Positions 1 to 14,859 of a stretch of 64,000 bases of DNA are shown here, piece by piece. The DNA comes from Cichorium intybus (lineage: Eukaryota; Streptophyta; Magnoliopsida; Asterales; Asteraceae), in the NCBI GenBank assembly GCA_023525715.1, contig JAKNSD010000059.1, forward strand, positions 698,380 to 762,379, read 5' to 3'. A program made the position numbers and the translations under genes. Numbering within the stretch: position 1 is the stretch's first letter; each line of letters begins with the position of its first letter. The notes under the pieces are model-generated. The model saw only the letters and a program-made list of their open reading frames with translations, was not told where the DNA came from and did no database searches.

Positions 1-1100
1 GACTATTTGGTATTGGTGTGGACGGGGACGGGAGACTCTCAGATATGCAAGAACTTTGGGAGGTGAGGTTGACTCTTTTCCGTTTACTTACCTTGGCGTC
101 CGTATCGGGGCAAATATGTGTTTGAAGAAAAACTAGAAACTGATCATAGAGAATGCCGAATCCCGTCTTTCTTCTTGGAAGGCGAGAACCATCTCTTTTG
201 GCGGGAGAATCACGTTAACCAAATCGGTTCTTGGCTCTCGCCCGCTATACTATTTTTCAATCTTCAAGGCTCCTTTGAGTGTAATTGAAGCAATTTAAAA
301 TTTCGTAGAAGATTTCTTTGGAGTGGATCCAAGGAAAAAAATAAAATTCATTGGGTGGCTTGGGAAAAAGTAATAGCATCGAAGGAAGATGGTGGACTTG
401 GTGTTGGCTCAATGCGTGCTCTAAACCTTTCCTTACTCTTAAAATGGTTTTGGAGGCTAAAGAGCGAGAAGAATGCTCTATGGAACTGGTTATTTGTGGT
501 ATCCATAACATCTACAAAAAGCCTTGGAGTAAGCTATCAATGAAAGCATTTCGGGCGTATGGAGTAATGTTATGAAGGCGAATGATGATATAAAAAATCT
601 AGGAATTGATATTGGTTCCTTCTTTCAAATTGTTGTGGGCGACGGAAAGGATACAATGTTTTGGAAAGAAAATCGGTCGGGGTTCGTCCCTCTAAGTCTT
701 CGATTCTCGGCTTTATTCGAATGGGCAAAAGTAAAGAACTGTTGGATCAGCGAAATTTGGAGTTCAGATGGTTTTTCTTGGAAATGGAAGAAACAACCCC
801 AATCAGCTATGGAACTAGACGAGTTTCAGAGAATTCAAGACTTATGCTTTTCGTTATGCTACAATGCATCTAGCGACAAATTATTCTTAATTTAGCAAAT
901 GACGGGGCTTATCATGTAGACATGATGCGATCTGAGATAACAAGAAGATGTCTAGCCCCTCCCCGGTGAAAATATCTTGGTGTAGTACAACTCCGATCAA
1001 AGTTATATGCTTTGTTTGGAGAGCGTGTCTCGACAGAATTCCAACTACAACTGTATTTGCTAACTTGGTTAAATTAAAACCAAATAGAAATCATGTAACA
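1..1100 (+). mobile_element. LINE (non-LTR retrotransposon) remnant: RT C-terminus and zf-RVT region
   Basis: Broken coding sequence of a plant LINE. Reading across several frames gives the post-catalytic part of the reverse transcriptase: FTYLGVRIG near 85-115, SWKARTISFGGRITLTKSVL near 172-230, FRRRFLWSG near 305-330, then GGLGVGSMRALNLSLLLKWF near 390-450. A zf-RVT-like stretch follows (ISWCSTTPIKVICFVWRACL, about 971-1030). Stops and frameshifts separate the pieces, and the catalytic YADD part would lie left of the window. The distal Cys-rich part of zf-RVT is missing, so the element is truncated at both ends. It is a dead fossil; the family call is secure from the pattern, the subfamily is unknown. 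Confidence 0.85.
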
Positions 1101-1162
1101 AATCAAATTACGAAAACATATATGTGATTGTTAATTGTTCATAAATAGAACCCAATTTTGGT

Positions 1163-1415
1163 TTAAACAAGGGAGGCCATTTTAGGTATAATAATCTCCA
1201 AAACTCCCTTTGGGTTATCCACATGACCCCAATGTCCAGATTTTGGAAGAACCACAACTAAAACTTTACCCTCAGTTTCATCGCCTTTCTTATTATCAAG
1301 GCTTTCAAGTCTCCGAATCACATGTAAGTCCCACCTGTCGCTGTTTTCTACACGTACAATCACTGTTTTCATCCCTTTAGGTGGGTATTCTAGAAGTGGC
1401 CAATAATCTATCTCC
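1163..1415 (-). pseudogene. Orphan last exon of an alpha/beta hydrolase (ABHD11-like)
   Basis: After an acceptor-like site (TTTCAG ending at 1416) the minus strand reads EIDYWPLLEYPPKGMK and runs about 84 residues to a TAA at 1163-1165. The tail SGHWGHVDNPKGVLEI is the C-terminal catalytic-His block of ABHD11-like alpha/beta hydrolases, where the His of GHWxHxDNP completes the Ser-Asp-His triad. I find no nucleophile-elbow exon (GxSxG) in the following kilobases on this strand. It is therefore either a gene fragment carried here by a transposon or duplication, or the last exon of a gene with a very long intron. The exon itself is uninterrupted. Family call fairly firm; functional status doubtful. 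Confidence 0.65.
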
Positions 1416-1959
1416 CTGAAAGGTTAATACATTTCAATCTTACTTGTATTAATACTTGTTAACATGACTAAAGGAAAATCGCTTATTTTAACCTTGGATA
1501 TAGTTAATGTGGAAAAAGAAAAAACTTGTATGAATCAAACATCTTAATGATCGCGTCAATATCAAAAGAAAATGTCTCATGTTCTCCTGATATTTTGAGA
1601 TTAGTTGTAATGCTCGATTTACACATAAAGTACACCCAAAAACATTCATTTCCAAAACATAAAAGCATAACAAAATTATCAAAAGATTATCATAAGTGTT
1701 TGGTGTACAGTATATCAACCATGACAACAAGTGTATCAAAAGGATGTACAAAATACAAAAGTCACATCCAAGTCGGGCAGTTACATATCTTCTTATTCAA
1801 GTCCATCTACGCATTCAACTTCTATTTACCCTTATATACTTTACTAGAACCTGCAAAAATAATCATACATACACATGAAGCTTTTCAAAGCTTAGTGAGC
1901 AATACTGCAAAACATAATACAATAACAACAATTCCACATACAAACCGGAATAGATAACT
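1416..1959. other. Non-coding stretch, nothing recognised
   Basis: AT-rich sequence with two overlapping chance open frames (1526-1957 plus strand, 1488-1751 minus strand) that match no family I know. It would be intron if the hydrolase exon on its left belonged to a longer gene, but no earlier hydrolase exon is visible. Confidence 0.5.
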
Positions 1960-2262
1960 ATCTCAACTTACTCTCCTAGTCACTTGGGACAAAATCTCTA
2001 GCCACAAAGGCACATATACTAGCCACATAGGAATTCCTAAGCCACAAAGGCAATATCAATCAACATACGCATTTACAAGCCACTTAGGCAATATCAAGCC
2101 CCTTAGGAAATATCAATCCCCTTAGGCAAATAAAGCCATTTTAGGTAGTTTCACAAGCCACCAAGGCAATCTATCCGGCCACTAAGGTATTTCATGAAGC
2201 CACTAAAGCAAAACAAGCCACTTAGGCAAAACAAGTCACATAGGGACCTGCATAATCTCAAA
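1960..2262. repeat. Degenerate short tandem repeat (AGCCACNNAGGCA-type)
   Basis: A unit of roughly 20 bases built on AGCCAC(A/T)(A/T)AGGCA plus an AT-rich spacer (such as ATATCAA) recurs about a dozen times with substitutions and length changes, for example at 1998, 2039, 2078, 2155 and 2215. It lies directly left of the hAT element at 2274. The unit has no coding sense and is probably an old minisatellite inside repetitive DNA. Confidence 0.7.
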
Positions 2263-2273
2263 CCACCTTCAAA

Positions 2274-2763
2274 CAATGTTGCAAAAGTCGCTAGGCGTTG
2301 CTAGGTCGGTCGACTAGCGAGTAGCGAGTACTCGGTCTAGGCGGGGAGTACTCGACAAGTATTCGGATAGAGTAAATACGTACATATTATATGATTATAC
2401 ATACTGAAATATTGGATATAGTCATAGTTGCATCAAATTTGATTTGAATTAAACAAATTAAAATTAAACAATAAAATGTTTATTGAACAAGTAAATATAT
2501 GATATGTTTTAAACTAATTACATAAAAGTTATAATTATTTATTTTATAAAAAATTCAAAATTCTCGAGTTTGACCGGTTTTTCCGAGTTTTTCTGATTCC
2601 AAGGTTGACCGAGTTGCACCGATGTTGACCGAGTAGCACCGAGTTTGACCGAGTAGCACCGAGGTTGACCGAGTCCGAGGTTTTTGGCCGATTCTCATAA
2701 AAGAGCCTCAAACAACACCCGATGCCGAGTACTCGGCCGAGTAGGCCGAGTTTTACAACACTG
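2274..2763. mobile_element. Non-autonomous hAT element with 8-bp target-site duplication
   Basis: Exact 8-bp direct repeat CCTTCAAA at 2266-2273 and 2764-2771 flanks a 490-bp element. Its ends are inverted repeats: CAATGTTGCAAAAGTCG on the left and, read inward from the right, CAGTGTTGTAAAACTCG. An 8-bp duplication with CA(G/A)TG-type ends fits the hAT superfamily. There is no transposase. Inside (about 2560-2690) a short array of GAGTAGCACC and GAGTTTGACC motifs repeats in tandem, and both subterminal regions are rich in CGAGTACTCG-like palindromes, possible transposase-binding sites. Confidence 0.9.
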
Positions 2764-2771
2764 CCTTCAAA

Positions 2772-3010
2772 CACACTATTCAAGTAGATAACGAGATGGT
2801 TATTCAGCTATTTTACCATTGGATGTGAGTAGGTGAATATGAGAAGTTCTAATTCGGTTATTAACTTTTCGCCTTTTGAGCTACAAGTGTTTTTCAATCA
2901 CATCTTACATTAATAATCAAACCCATTTAAGAGTCTTAAACATCTATGAGGGTGTGTTTCCCATTATTTCCAAGCCATTTCCATCCCTTAACAGGCCCTT
3001 AGAAACTCTA
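2772..3010. other. Short non-coding stretch between two insertions
   Basis: No gene or RNA is visible. It continues at 6097 on the other side of the solo LTR, so it is part of the older DNA into which that LTR inserted. Confidence 0.5.
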
Positions 3011-3015
3011 TGTCT

Positions 3016-6000
3016 TGAAACACCCTCGCTTAAGGCTTTTCATAAAAACGTCATTTTAAACCCATCATTATTCAAAAATCAACCTTTAGTGAAAACTTTA
3101 ATTTCAACATCTTCATAATAGTCATATTCTTTCAAAACCGTTTTAAAAACACATGGGGTTTATTGGAAAATACTTCAGTGTTTAAGTTGCGGAAAACATC
3201 ATTTGGTTCCACTTTAGTTAAAACATTTTAGTTTATAAAGTAGCGAGTTGTTACAATTCAAATACCATTACACAGTTTAAAATGAAACCACACAAACCGT
3301 GGCCTTCTAAACATCCATCTCTTCTAAAGTCATCTAAACTCCTCAACCTAAGTACAAATCAAAATAAGTTAGTCAATTGAAATGCTTAGTGAGCTTACCC
3401 GAGGTTAACCCATTCAGAGTGAGCAGTGTAACCACCACACTCGGGATAGCCCCCATAATAGTTTGATACACTTTAAAAGTTATTTAAAACATCACAAGGA
3501 TTTACTCAAAATAGATAGTTATGATATGAAAATGCAATGCATGATGCAACTATCCCAAACCCACGTCCATCTCATAAAAGTCCAACTCGCCACAATGGCA
3601 CCTACCTAAGTTCACAAATGACACGCACAAAGCATGTCACTCGATCCCCGTATAGGAAAAACTAGGACTAGTGGCCATCACACTAGCCCCATGAGGGTTA
3701 GCAACTCCCTCATGTAGTTTCCTATTGTCGGAATCAATCCCAATACATCATTAAGGGTGGCTATCCAGCCCAAAAGGCCCTCTACATGGGTATAACATCA
3801 TAAAGGTGGCTATCTCAGCCAAGCATCATTAAGCTCATCATAAGGTTCACAAAATCAATCCCATCCTATATGTAATGCAATGCACAAATAGAATGCTCAA
3901 AACATCTTTCAAAACATCATCATAATCTTTATTTGAAAACATCTTTAAAAGGACTCATTTCATGTAATGCACACATAGTACTCATATAACAATTAGCACA
4001 TGAAAGAATGCATGAAAATAGTTGATAACACACACAAAAGATATTAGTTGGGATGTGTACTCCCGGTAAACTCACCCAAGGTCAACTGACGAGTCAACAG
4101 TAACGCCCCACAAGGTTTGATGCATTTGAAGGAGCTTATATCAACTCTTCCATCAAAATCCTCCTAGTTGAGTGATAACTCAAGTACTTAGTCTCACCTC
4201 CAAGTCATTACCATACACCTCCTTCCTACAAGACAAGAATGGAAGGTGTTACACTCGTTTCATCTAAAAGTCGCACTATAATTACTTCTTTTGATCTAAA
4301 AAGGAACCATCATCCACCATCCCAAAATGAAGTCCTTGACTCTCTAATACAAGGAAAATCTTAGTTAAAATATCCCCAAAGTTTGGCATTAAAACAAGGA
4401 CCCGAAGTCCAAACCATAAAGCTAAAAACCCAAAAAGTGACACATCTGAACAGACCCAGTTACACGGGTCGTGTAAAACCCATCAGACAGCACAGAAACT
4501 AACACGTGTCGTGTTTTATAACACGGGTTGTGTTCAGCATGTTGTAGCTTAGTTTTTGGTCCTTTTAACTCCCTTTTGACCCAAATTAAGTTCCAATTCA
4601 ACCCAAGACCAAATATACATGAAAATACATGATTAAGAACTATTTTGCAATGATTTAACTTCCATTCAAAGTGTTTATGACTCAACCCAATGGAAATTCC
4701 TTATCCAAGTTCTTATCTCTTAGCAACACTTAACACCATTAAGTACCCCATTAAGTTCTTAACCAAGGTCATCCCTTAAGGGAGTCATTACCACACAAAC
4801 TCCAAAGAAGATAGCCTCACGGGATCCTCAATTCCAATCATTGGTTCGAAAGGTTAAACTCATGGAATACCCAATTCCAACCCATCAATTGATGATTACA
4901 AGTTGAGATTCCTTATTCCATTCCATGGAATCATTAGGAAATGATCCTTAATCCCTTATTACTTCCAATTTAATGCAATAAACTCATTCATCCATTAAAC
5001 AAGATATCCATTCATCATATACTTGAATAAAAGCTCATTTCAACACCCAATTCCCATTTTATAGTGATTCAAGGTTTAAGTTTAGACATCAAGGGTTGGA
5101 ATCATTAGGGAATCATTATAAATGAATCCCCTCATCCAAAACCATCATATTCATCCACCAATTTCTAGATTCCTCCAATAATCATCAAATCCCCAATTTA
5201 TAGGGTTCATAACACCCAAACCAATCAAGTAATTGAATCTAGAGCATCCATGGATTGAATGTAGACCCAAACAACTTAGAAAATCAAACAAACCTTGGGA
5301 ATCATAGGAAAGACCTCCTCCCAACATAAATTTCGGATTGGGTCCAAAGCCCAAACCCTAACTTGAAAATCTAAAGCTAGGAAGGAGAGTTTATACCTTA
5401 GATTGCTAGGATTCTTCAAGTATGTGCAGGAATCAACAAAACCAAGCTCAAATCTCTCAAGAACTCAAGAAATTGCCATCTTCTCCCTCTCTAACCTTCA
5501 AAAACGTGATTGTGGCTGATAATGGCGGAAACCCCTCACTAAAACTTGGTATCTTTCACAATTGGCAATAATAGTCCCTATAGTTTGATCTTTCTTCACC
5601 CAACACCCAAAAAGTCAATTCTTCTAACTTGAAGTCTCTATATTCACACTTATGCCCCAAATATGACTATTTACTTCTTCTTGAGTCATAGTCTAGGTCA
5701 TCACCAACCTTTATTTTCCAAACTTGACAAAAATGATCCCTTATACAAAAATTCTTTACATTTTAGGTCCTTAATATTAATTCAAAGAATTATTTGACCT
5801 AATTTAAAATCCACATCAATTCCTCATAATATCTTCTAATTTTTCCAAACCTATGGCTAGTCAAATCTACTTAGGGTAAGTTTGGCCAAATTGACACTTT
5901 TAGTCCTTATGACAAAATTTCTCACATTTTGTTACAAATTGAATTTAAAACTATATTTGGCTCATTTATCCATAATATAAAAATATAAAAAAATTAAATT

Positions 6001-6091
6001 TATTTATTCATTTGTTTTCTTTATTTACAAAATAAGTTTTATTTTGTCGGTTTAAGCCCAAAACTCCTAGGTCCAAAACATGGATGTTACA
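3016..6091 (-). mobile_element. Solo LTR, 3.1 kb, Gypsy type, with 5-bp target-site duplication
   Basis: The 3,076-bp segment is flanked by TGTCT at 3011-3015 and 6092-6096. On the minus strand it starts TGTAACATCC and ends GGGTGTTTCA, the TG...CA form of an LTR. A second copy of the start motif is absent and no gag or pol coding is present, so this is a solo LTR left by recombination between two LTRs rather than a complete element. Three palindromic ACACG(G/T)GT(C/T)GTGT-type motifs lie at 4462-4474, 4502-4514 and 4521-4533. The large LTR and TGTAACA start resemble Tekay/Del-type chromoviral LTRs, but that assignment is inference. All open frames inside are chance. Confidence 0.85.
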
Positions 6092-6096
6092 TGTCT

Positions 6097-6860
6097 AGAC
6101 TTATCGCGCTATCATAAGTCCCTTAGTGTTGCTAACAGTACAAATAAAACTTGATTTCGCGACTGCCCATGACTTAGCGATGCTATAATGAGGCTAAGGT
6201 CACGACTTGGCTGGCCTTCGACTTGTCCCGATTCAAACTCCCACACAAGGTTTAAGTTATATCTTCCAGCTGGGACTCACTCAAGGCATGTATCAAGGCT
6301 ATTAACATCCATTACATTTAGCTATTAATCACAATTCACTCATCTAGGGTTCTAACTTCATGATATTGAACAAAAGAAGAAGCTTACCTTGAATTAGAAG
6401 TTTGAAAATCAATTGTAACCACATGCAAGCTCTCTACATTCATTTCCTTTGAATTTACTCAGCCAAATATCAAAACCCCATTCCTAATCGCTTGAACGGA
6501 CTATGTGAGAATGTTTTTAAAAATAGCTGATTTCTTCCACTAAGTGACTTAATATGTCGACCTACATAGCGGCGCTATATCAACAGATAGCGTTGTTAAG
6601 TCTCTAACATTCTACTTCCTGATTTATCTCAATTAAGGCATTACACTTATAGATGGCGTCACTAGGATCAGATGTTACGGCACTATCACTGGGCGGAAGG
6701 TTCTTTTTTCCTAATTTCTGCCATCTTACTCAATCCAACCAATTCCAAATAGTTACCAACCCCAATTTCAACATTAAGACACTCTAGCAACAATTTATAT
6801 AACACAGAAACATCAAAAACTAGGGAGGTTTCTTACCAATTCGGTTCTCGGTGTCACATT
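6097..6860 (-). repeat. Older LTR-like sequence (minus strand)
   Basis: Read on the minus strand this begins TGTGACACCGAGAACCG at about 6857, a common form for plant Gypsy LTR starts, and continues to the insertion point of the 3.1-kb solo LTR. Motifs such as GATGGCGTCACTA near 6654 resemble AATAGCGTCACTATCT near 16,415, suggesting a shared repeat family. The other end and a duplication were not found, so boundaries are tentative. Confidence 0.35.
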
Positions 6861-7299
6861 GGTACCGAGCCATTCAGACAAAGATTTTGAAAATCATAGA
6901 TTTGTCAAGGTGATCCTGAAGCAACATGTCCTAACGGAACTTACAGACAATTAATTCCTAAGTATCGTGCATAAACATTTCCTCTTAAACATGGAAAGCA
7001 TGATGTATTGTGTATAAAAAGAGAAGAAAACCACATACTAAATGAATTGTTACTTTATATTAGGTGAACTAAAGCATACAATAAGTTAATCATATAAGCA
7101 TGGTGAGTTTTATTTGGCCACTATAATATGCACAAGAATTTATATGATGTTATAAAATGAAAAAAAAACTTACTTGCGTGATGAGATTGTTTTTGGTATA
7201 GTGTTGGTTATTATATATTACCAATGTATATTTAATGTAATGGATTAACTTGTCGACCAAATACAATTTTGACAAACATTAAACAAGTAAGGGAGGTGC
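6861..7299. other. Intergenic, nothing recognised
   Basis: AT-rich sequence without a convincing open frame, RNA gene or repeat structure. Confidence 0.4.
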
Positions 7300-7880
7300 G
7301 AAGTGCACACTTGTTTGAGTTAGATAAAGATTCAAAGTACACTGTCTTTTAAGGGAGACGCCCCTGAAGTGGCGAGGGTCCGGGGGATGCGCCCTTGGTA
7401 GTAGGGTCCAAGGGGCAGAGCCCTTGGCTGGGATAAAGTCCAGAAATTCGTTTTTCTATATAGCTTCATTAAAAAATGCATCAAAATTTCGTTTTTCTAA
7501 AAATAGTCTGGTTTCTGACCTTTGTGATCACACGACCTGTGTGAGTGTCAAAGCAGATTGTGATCAAGACATGACACGACCCGTGTGTGTGTGTGTATGT
7601 CAAAGCATATTGCAGTCAAGGCATGACACAACCCGTGTGGGATCACACGACCCGTGTGAACTGCTCAGTGACAATTTCTTGTTTCAGACAAATTATATTC
7701 AGTTTTTGGTCATTTTTCTGGTACACAAAAATTAGAACAATATCCATTGTCTTTTCTTAAACTTCTTTGAACTTTATCGAATCAGGATTTCGATTTGTAC
7801 CATCGAAATACTTTGATTTGATAGTAACAATCACGACTTTCGGGTATTCCAAGAAATTCGTTAACCCCAATTTCTAACAT
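7300..7880 (+). repeat. LTR-like fragment with GGGGCAGAGCCC and ACACGACCCGTGT motifs
   Basis: Contains a G-rich block (GGGTCCAAGGGGCAGAGCCC, about 7404-7423) of the kind common in plant LTRs. Four near-palindromic motifs follow at 7530-7542, 7574-7586, 7626-7638 and 7645-7657. The last two start 19 bases apart, the same spacing as the closest pair in the solo LTR at 3016-6091. No ends or target duplication were found. Confidence 0.4.
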
Positions 7881-10820
<2,940 letters not shown>

Positions 10821-10827
10821 TATAAAA
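10821..10827 (+). promoter_or_regulatory. TATA box of the purple acid phosphatase gene
   Basis: TATAAAA lies 60 bases before the start codon at 10887, leaving room for a leader of about 30 bases; the following CT-rich stretch suits a plant transcription start. Confidence 0.6.
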
Positions 10828-10886
10828 TCCTCTCTGCAATCTCCCAAAACACGATCCACCCTTGTGTTTTCAGTTTTCACTAAGAA

Positions 10887-13551
10887 ATGGGGTTTTACGC
10901 CTATTTCTTGGTTTTGCTGTTAACATTCTACCATGGAGCATTCTCCAATGGCGGAATTACAAGCTCTTTCGTTAGAAAAGAAGCTAAATCCATCGACATG
11001 CCTTTCCATAGCGATGTCTTCTCTCATCCTCCTGGCTACAATGCCCCTCAACAGGTACTCTTTTTACGCATTGATTCGAGTCGAAACTGTTGACCCAAAC
11101 GGCTTAATTGCTTCGTAAATAGAACCCATTAACGAATCATGCCAAATCGTGAAAACAGTCATGCTATAATGAGTTGTAACGTGTGCATTAAAAGTTGTAC
11201 GCTGTTGGGTCTGTGCCAGGTGCATATAACACAAGGAGACCATGTGGGCAGAGCAGTGATAGTGTCTTGGGTGACTCAAGATGAACCAGGTTCGAGTACA
11301 GTGGTTTATTGGACCCGAAAGAATAACAAAAAATACAGGGCCACCGGCAAAATCACAACTTACAAGTATTATAATTACACTTCTGGATTCATTCATCACT
11401 GCAATATCAAGAATTTAGAGGTGGGATTTCAAATTTTCTCTTTAAATTTCGAATTTCGTGGTTTAAATTGATTAAAATCGATGCAGTTTAACACCAAGTA
11501 CTATTACGAGATCGGAAATGGTGGCTCCACACGGAGGTTCTGGTTCATGACTCCTCCGGCGGTCGGACCTGATGTCCCCTACACTTTCGGGATCATGGGT
11601 AAGCTTTCGATTTAAATTACTGATAACCGGTTCACCATGATTGACCCAAATTTCTGCAGGGGATCTTGGTCAAACGTATGATTCGAATCTTACCCTTACG
11701 CATTATGAAATGAACCCGGTGAAAGGGCAAGCAGTACTGTTTGTTGGTGATCTATCGTATGCCGATCATTATGAATTCCATGACAATTCAAGATGGGATA
11801 GTTGGGGAAGGTTCGCCGAACGTAGTACGGCGTTTCAACCATGGATTTGGACCGCCGGAAATCACGAGCTCGATTACGAGCCAAGTATCGTAAGTATCCG
11901 TTGATTCCGTTATGTCTTGATTTTTTTATCAATTATTTTTGCTATAAATACGGATAATCTATTTTATTTTTTACTCTTAATTACGACGCCGTTACATGCT
12001 GCTATTATGAGTTTATTTATTGCTTTTATCGGTGAAAAACTATAAGTATGTTGTTTGTTATAATGGGTAAAGAATTGTCAAAGCACCTATAATATGAGCT
12101 TTATGGAGAAATTTTCGGTCAAATAATTTTGTCAAAGTCAAACAATATTATATAGCTTTTTCAGTTTGTTTGTGATTACTCTCTTCATGGAGCTTTTCAC
12201 GATTTTAATTATATTTTATTCTTTCAATTATTACTTACAAATAAAAAAGCATTGTGACAAAGCTTTACTATAGTGGAGGTATCTTAAATTTTTTGGTTCG
12301 TTGAGTTGGCCCTAATGTGGCACGAAAGATTAGTGAAAAAGCTTTCGATGCTCCAAGTATATTGTCGTAATGGGTAAAAAATAAAGTACGTTGCTATTTT
12401 CCACAATTTACCATCTTGGTTAATTAACGGATTTTGATGCAGGGTGAAACCAAGCCATTTAAGCCGTTTCTTCATCGTTACCGAGTCCCATATAAAGAAT
12501 CAGGAAGTACCGAACCACTTTGGTATTCAATTAAGCGCGCTTCAGCGTATATTATCGTATTGTCTTCCTACTCGGCTTACGGTAAAAAATTACTTCTCAG
12601 GTTTTTATATAACTTAAAATAATGTCAATAGACAAATTTATGGAGAAAAAAATATACTATGCGGCGTGTGTAGGTATGTACACGCCACAATACCAATGGC
12701 TCCTCGAGGAGTTCCCAAAGGTGAATCGAAAGGAAACCCCATGGTTGATTGTTCTTATGCATTCTCCATGGTACAATAGTAACAGTTACCATTACATGGA
12801 AGGCGAGACCATGCGAGTCATGTTTGAGCCGTGGTTTGTGCAATACAAAGTTGATCTTGTGTTTGCTGGTCATGTTCATGCGTATGAACGCTCGGTAAGT
12901 TATAAATCTCATTACAATTTTGTGTCCCACCTGAAAGCAGTGGGACAAAAATTGCAAGTCTGTGTCCCACCCAGAAATGTGAGACACAGATTTGTTCTCA
13001 ATCTTTTGTTTGTGCAAAGGACGTAAAATGTCCTTTTCATCATTATCGAAAAAAGCCTAGAAACAGTCGTATCTTATGCAACAAATACAACCTAAAATAA
13101 ATATCATTTGTATATGTATTTAAAATTTTCCGTATTATTATACAGGAACGCATATCGAATATTGCTTATAACATTGTGAATGGTGAATGCACCCCGGTAC
13201 ATGACCAATCTGCCCCTGTGTATATAACGATTGGCGATGGCGGCAACATTGAAGGCTTAGCAAACAAGTGAGAATAATTTCGAGTTTGGATTTTTTTCAT
13301 GTTTTAAAGTATAATTTAAATTATTATTAAGTTATTTGTTTTATGATAGTATGACGGAGCCACAACCAAAATATTCAGCCTTTAGAGAAGCAAGTTTTGG
13401 TCACGCAACATTAGAGATCAAGAATCGGACACATGCTTATTATAGCTGGCATCGCAATTCAGATGGGTATGCAGTTAAAGCCGAAAGTGTGACGTTTTTT
13501 AATAGATATTGGCATCCTGTAGACGATTCTACAACCAATAACTACAAATAA
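10887..13551 (+). CDS. Secreted purple acid phosphatase (PAP10/PAP12 group)
   Basis: Eight exons: 10887-11054, 11220-11420, 11487-11598, 11660-11889, 12443-12581, 12674-12894, 13146-13267, 13350-13551. All introns are GT-AG and the joined frame is open for 464 residues, the usual size for large plant PAPs. The enzyme hydrolyses phosphate esters at acid pH with a binuclear Fe/Zn-Mn centre. All metal-ligand motifs are present: GDLG (Asp162), GDLSYAD (Asp191, Tyr194), GNHE (Asn228), HSPW (His313) and GHVH (His350, His352). Residues 1 to about 21 form a hydrophobic signal peptide, so the protein should enter the secretory pathway and act in the apoplast or vacuole. N-glycosylation sequons such as NRT and NLT are visible. 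PAP10 and PAP12 help recover phosphate under starvation; assignment between them is by overall resemblance. The gene looks intact. Confidence 0.95.
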
Positions 13552-13760
13552 AGCAACGATTCTGATCAAAATTTGACTATTTTCGAGGCTAAAATTAATA
13601 AGATTAGAGGCAAAATTAAACGGGAATTTACAAATACAGATAGATTATGAGCCATTCTTATGTATCGTTAAGGTCTTTTTAATTGCCAAATCCAAGTTTA
13701 CTTTCCAGATATGTTTGTTTTGTTGTCAAAATTTCTTTTTTCGTAGTCGTATCTTTGTTG

Positions 13761-13766
13761 AATAAA
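13761..13766 (+). terminator. Poly(A) signal AATAAA after the phosphatase gene
   Basis: Canonical AATAAA 210 bases after the stop codon in an AT-rich 3' region; a plausible near-upstream element. Confidence 0.45.
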
Positions 13767-13799
13767 AAGTAATGTGATCATGTAAACGAGAGTAACGTT

Positions 13800-14859
13800 T
13801 ATTTTAAAGTGTTGTGAAAATGGAGGGGCAAAATCATTGATATGATAAGAGGATAAAAGGCACGAACACCACTAGAGGCCGGGAGAGGCTGGTGGTTGTG
13901 GTCCAGTCCACACAAGCGCACACGATTCTGGTCCACCGTGGGTGCACCCTTTACCTTTTCTTTCCTAATAAAGGAATCGACAACTTTAAATTGTGGTTTT
14001 GTTCTATTAATTTTTTTATTAAATAAAAGGGTGTGTACTGTCTTATTAATTTGGAGTTTTTAATTTAAGATAATTATGTTTGAAAACTCAATTAAAAGTA
14101 AGTCAAACTGAAGGTGACCGTTTACTTTGAGACATCAAAGTCTACTTGTACCTTATTTTGTTGACTTCTTTCTAGTTTTTGGTTACGTGACGTCTAGTTC
14201 TAAGGAAAGTGGAGAAATGGAATCTCAAATTTTGGTTGATACGGTTCTAGATATTGTTAGGTTGTTTTTGGAAGGAAGTGAATTTTATTGCAATGATCAA
14301 TATCTTACATAGAGAAGTTGTTGTTTCTTACCAACATGAATGAACTGATTGATCTCAACCATTTATTTCTAATGAAATTTTAATTTTGGACAAAGACTAT
14401 CCTTCTTCAAATCGAGAAAAATTTATTCTTTGTTTTGCAATTTATTGTTGATGTTATTACGACAAATTGCATGAAACAAAAAGCATAGGTTCAACCAATT
14501 TTATTGAGTTAGTATTGTTTTATACCAACCATCTAAAATTTTTCACTTTGATTCCTCAAAAGAAATGATAAAGTCACTTTAAACTTCACTTTTCAGTTTC
14601 ATTTATTTGAAACTTTACTGGTAACCGGTTTGACAAGTTGCCAAATTCTGAGTTATTACTTATCACAATCTGTTGGCGTATTGATTTGGTTTTTCATTGT
14701 CTCCCATCACTTAGTTTCTCTCATCTCTCTCATCTCGTATCCACATACGGACAAGGTTTGAGTCCAACACTTGAGCTTTTAATTTGTATCCAAATACAAC
14801 TTCTACTTTTCCAACTATCTTACTTCCAATCCACTAGGCACTAAGTACTAGCATGGATA
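13800..14859. other. Intergenic, nothing recognised
   Basis: Only short chance frames (14127-14312, 14638-14844). A GC-richer patch at 13,860-13,960 contains a small imperfect inverted repeat. No RNA gene seen. Confidence 0.4.

Noticed and set aside
1526..1957. 143-codon plus-strand frame
   Set aside because: No recognisable family, AT-rich codon content, overlapping frame on the other strand.
12940..13010. Small inverted repeat (TGTGTCCCAC/GTGGGACA) in intron 6 of the phosphatase as a MITE
   Set aside because: Arms are about 8-10 bases and no target duplication was found.
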